Positions 6,554-7,609 of a DNA stretch of 7,609 bases are shown in pieces. Below the pieces are notes generated by a model. That model was not told the DNA's origin. It searched no databases and worked only from the letters and a program-made list of their open reading frames with translations. Source of the DNA: JABMRP01 sp964444795 (GTDB taxonomy: Bacteria; Planctomycetota; Planctomycetia; Pirellulales; Thermoguttaceae). The translations under genes were made by a program, and so were the position numbers. Every line of letters begins with the position of its first letter. Position 1 is the stretch's first letter. The stretch is taken from NCBI GenBank assembly GCA_964444795.1, contig CAYUIQ010000333.1:1-7609 (forward strand), in the 5' to 3' direction.

Positions 6554-6586
6554 AAGGGACGGTGGTGAAGGCTGTCGTCCCTTTTT
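6554..6586 (+). terminator. Rho-independent terminator, plus strand
   Basis: AAGGGACG (6554-6561) pairs perfectly with CGTCCCTT (6576-6583) across a 14-base loop, and TTTTT runs through 6582-6586. No intact plus-strand gene precedes it; the nearest coding-like end is the TAG at 6512. Confidence 0.6.
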
Positions 6587-6606
6587 GTGCGCGCTGGGCA
6601 CGTTTT

Positions 6607-6685
6607 GTTAGCCCCGTCGCCTGCGACGGGAGGAGCCATGTCGAACGTTTGCCCCATTTCTCCCGTCGCAGGCGACGGGGCTAAC
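6607..6685. repeat. Perfect 26-bp inverted repeat with nested palindromes
   Basis: Bases 6607-6632 (GTTAGCCCCGTCGCCTGCGA and on) are the exact reverse complement of 6660-6685, with 27 bases between. Each arm is itself a near-palindrome (CCCGTCGC-CT-GCGACGGG), so the unit can fold as one long hairpin or as two short ones, the layout of REP/BIME-type repeats. No T-run follows in either direction, so a terminator role is not supported. Confidence 0.75.
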
Positions 6686-6724
6686 ACGTTTTCGCCTTCC
6701 GGCCGCTCGACGGGGCGCCGCTTC

Positions 6725-6742
6725 TCTACAATCCCTTCAGCC
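6725..6742. repeat. 18-bp direct repeat, right copy
   Basis: Identical to 4955-4972. It lies between the 26-bp inverted repeat and the hydrolase stop. On the minus strand it can read LKGL-stop, preceded by a short frame with no recognisable likeness. Confidence 0.7.
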
Positions 6743-6748
6743 CAACCG

Positions 6749-6768
6749 ATCTCACCTCGGGGCGAGAT
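6749..6768. repeat. Imperfect hairpin downstream of the hydrolase gene
   Basis: ATCTCACC and GGCGAGAT form an 8-bp stem with one mismatch around TCGG, 47 bases after the hydrolase stop on the minus strand. There is no T-run after it, so it could stall or protect an mRNA end but is not a classical terminator. Confidence 0.4.
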
Positions 6769-6815
6769 GATTCCGATTGGTGTGAATTGTTTGTATCTGC
6801 CATGGTGGGTCGGCT

Positions 6816-7547
6816 CTACTTCTCGCCCATCAGCTTCGCCACGGTCGGCTCCATGGCTTCGGCCCATATACCGTAGCCCTTTTCGCGCGGGTGCAAGAGG
6901 TCGGGCATGATCTCGCGGGTTAGAATACGATCGTCCGTGAGAAACGCGCCGTTGATGTCGAGGAAGTGGACCATCTGGCCGTCGGCCAGTTTGGCCATCA
7001 GCTTATTGGCCTTCATGTTCACCTGCCGGCCACCGTGGGCGTCGTTCTCGCCGCGGGGGAAGATGGCCAGAATGAGGACTTTCATCTTCGGCAATTCCGC
7101 GCGGAGTTTCTTAACGATCGCCTCGACGCCCTCGGCAATTTCCTCCGGCGTGTTGCTGCCGCAGTTGTTGGTACCGATCATCAGCACGGCCAGCTTGGGC
7201 GAGATACCGTCGATGTTGCCGTTTTCCAGCCGCCAGAGCACGTGTTGCGTGCGGTCGCCGCCGATGCCCAGGTTCACCGCGTTGCGATCGCCGTAATACT
7301 TCGCCCACACCTCGCGCCCGGATCCTTCCCAGCCGTGGGTAATCGAGTCGCCGATCATCAACAGGTCGACGTTTCCTTTCTTCACCCGGGCGTTGAAGCT
7401 CTCGTGGCGGGCCATCCAACCGCCGCCGCGAGGCACCGGCTGAATCGCCGTATTGGCCTTCGGCTCCGCGGCCGTGCCTGTGGAAAACGACAAGCCAACC
7501 AAAACGGCCACCGCTACGGCCAACCGGTGTAATCGCGTGCAATGCAT
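6816..7547 (-). CDS. Secreted SGNH/GDSL-type hydrolase (PAF-acetylhydrolase-like)
   Basis: A 243-residue exported esterase-like enzyme that probably removes acyl or acetyl groups from lipids or carbohydrates outside the cytoplasm. A signal peptide covers residues 1-27 (basic MHCTRLHR, hydrophobic AVAVAVLVGL, cleavage near GTAA/E). The SGNH blocks are all visible: block I MIGDSITHGW with nucleophile S68; block II NLGIGGDRTQ with the oxyanion glycine near 96; block III MIGTNNCG with N127; block V DLLHP with D216 and H219. Spacing and order match the PAF-AH beta/gamma-like SGNH group, and length is normal, so the gene is complete. The ATG at 7547 is supported by AGGAGA 7 bases upstream and by the signal peptide beginning at once. 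The natural substrate cannot be told from sequence; carbohydrate deacetylation is common in relatives. It stands alone, facing away from the window end. Confidence 0.93.
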   Translation of the reverse strand: MHCTRLHRLAVAVAVLVGLSFSTGTAAEPKANTAIQPVPRGGGWMARHESFNARVKKGNVDLLMIGDSITHGWEGSGREVWAKYYGDRNAVNLGIGGDRTQHVLWRLENGNIDGISPKLAVLMIGTNNCGSNTPEEIAEGVEAIVKKLRAELPKMKVLILAIFPRGENDAHGGRQVNMKANKLMAKLADGQMVHFLDINGAFLTDDRILTREIMPDLLHPREKGYGIWAEAMEPTVAKLMGEK

Positions 7548-7554
7548 CGAAGCT

Positions 7555-7560
7555 TCTCCT
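7555..7560 (-). promoter_or_regulatory. Ribosome binding site of the SGNH hydrolase gene
   Basis: AGGAGA on the minus strand, 7 bases before ATG 7547. The 50 bases beyond it to the window edge contain a C-run (GTCCCCCCC) and no convincing promoter. Confidence 0.75.
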
Positions 7561-7609
7561 GGTGAAAAGGGGGGGACTTTGCCGGAGTGTGTGCCACTGC
7601 TTGCTTGCA

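Noticed and set aside
6496..6867. Minus-strand 123-codon frame over the 26-bp inverted repeat
   Set aside because: It spans both arms of the hairpin and the terminator and overlaps the end of the hydrolase gene in another frame; it has no ribosome binding site or family likeness.
7589..7609. GTGTGCCACTGCTTGCTTGCA at the window edge as half of a palindromic repeat
   Set aside because: The putative second arm would lie outside the window, so it cannot be judged.

Overview
The window looks like chromosomal DNA of a planctomycete, most plausibly Pirellulales-like. The clues are high G+C, a secreted SGNH/GDSL hydrolase, a lipoprotein with a formylglycine-generating-enzyme-like (SUMF1) domain, and intergenic DNA rich in CCCAGGGT, ACCCCAACGGGGT and GCCCCGTCGC palindromes. 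The taxon is inferred from gene content and style; there is no rRNA or marker gene here to fix it.

Positions 1-4086 (+) hold a compact nitrogen-regulation cluster: the 3' part of amtB (ammonium channel), glnK (PII signal protein) and glnD (PII uridylyltransferase/uridylyl-removing enzyme). The gaps are 37 and 8 bases, so this is almost certainly one operon. The sensor-modifier (GlnD), its protein substrate (GlnK) and GlnK's membrane target (AmtB) are encoded together. GlnD is complete (nucleotidyltransferase, HD, ACT, ACT), but its usual GG-[YF]-GR motif reads GADGR.

Positions 4087-5176 hold debris. On the minus strand there is the N-terminal part of a KaiC/RecA-type ATPase with an intact Walker A; its open frame runs antisense into the end of glnD. 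Next come a roughly 200-bp palindrome-rich element with 21-bp terminal inverted repeats, a 28-codon C-terminal remnant of an unknown protein, and a strong minus-strand terminator.

Positions 5177-6235 (-) hold a SUMF1-domain lipoprotein gene as a self-contained unit: a good sigma70-type promoter with a 10-bp palindrome at the start site, a 7-bp x 3 tandem repeat in the leader, a strong ribosome binding site and the terminator 5 bases after the stop.

Positions 6236-6815 are a second debris zone. It has a short plus-strand C-terminal remnant (SHD1-like) still followed by its own terminator, a perfect 26-bp inverted repeat, and an 18-bp sequence that also occurs at 4955, so the pair flanks the lipoprotein gene.

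Positions 6816-7547 (-) encode a complete secreted SGNH/GDSL hydrolase with all catalytic blocks. No convincing new multi-gene system is present. The most unusual material is the GlnD motif change and the repeat and remnant zones.
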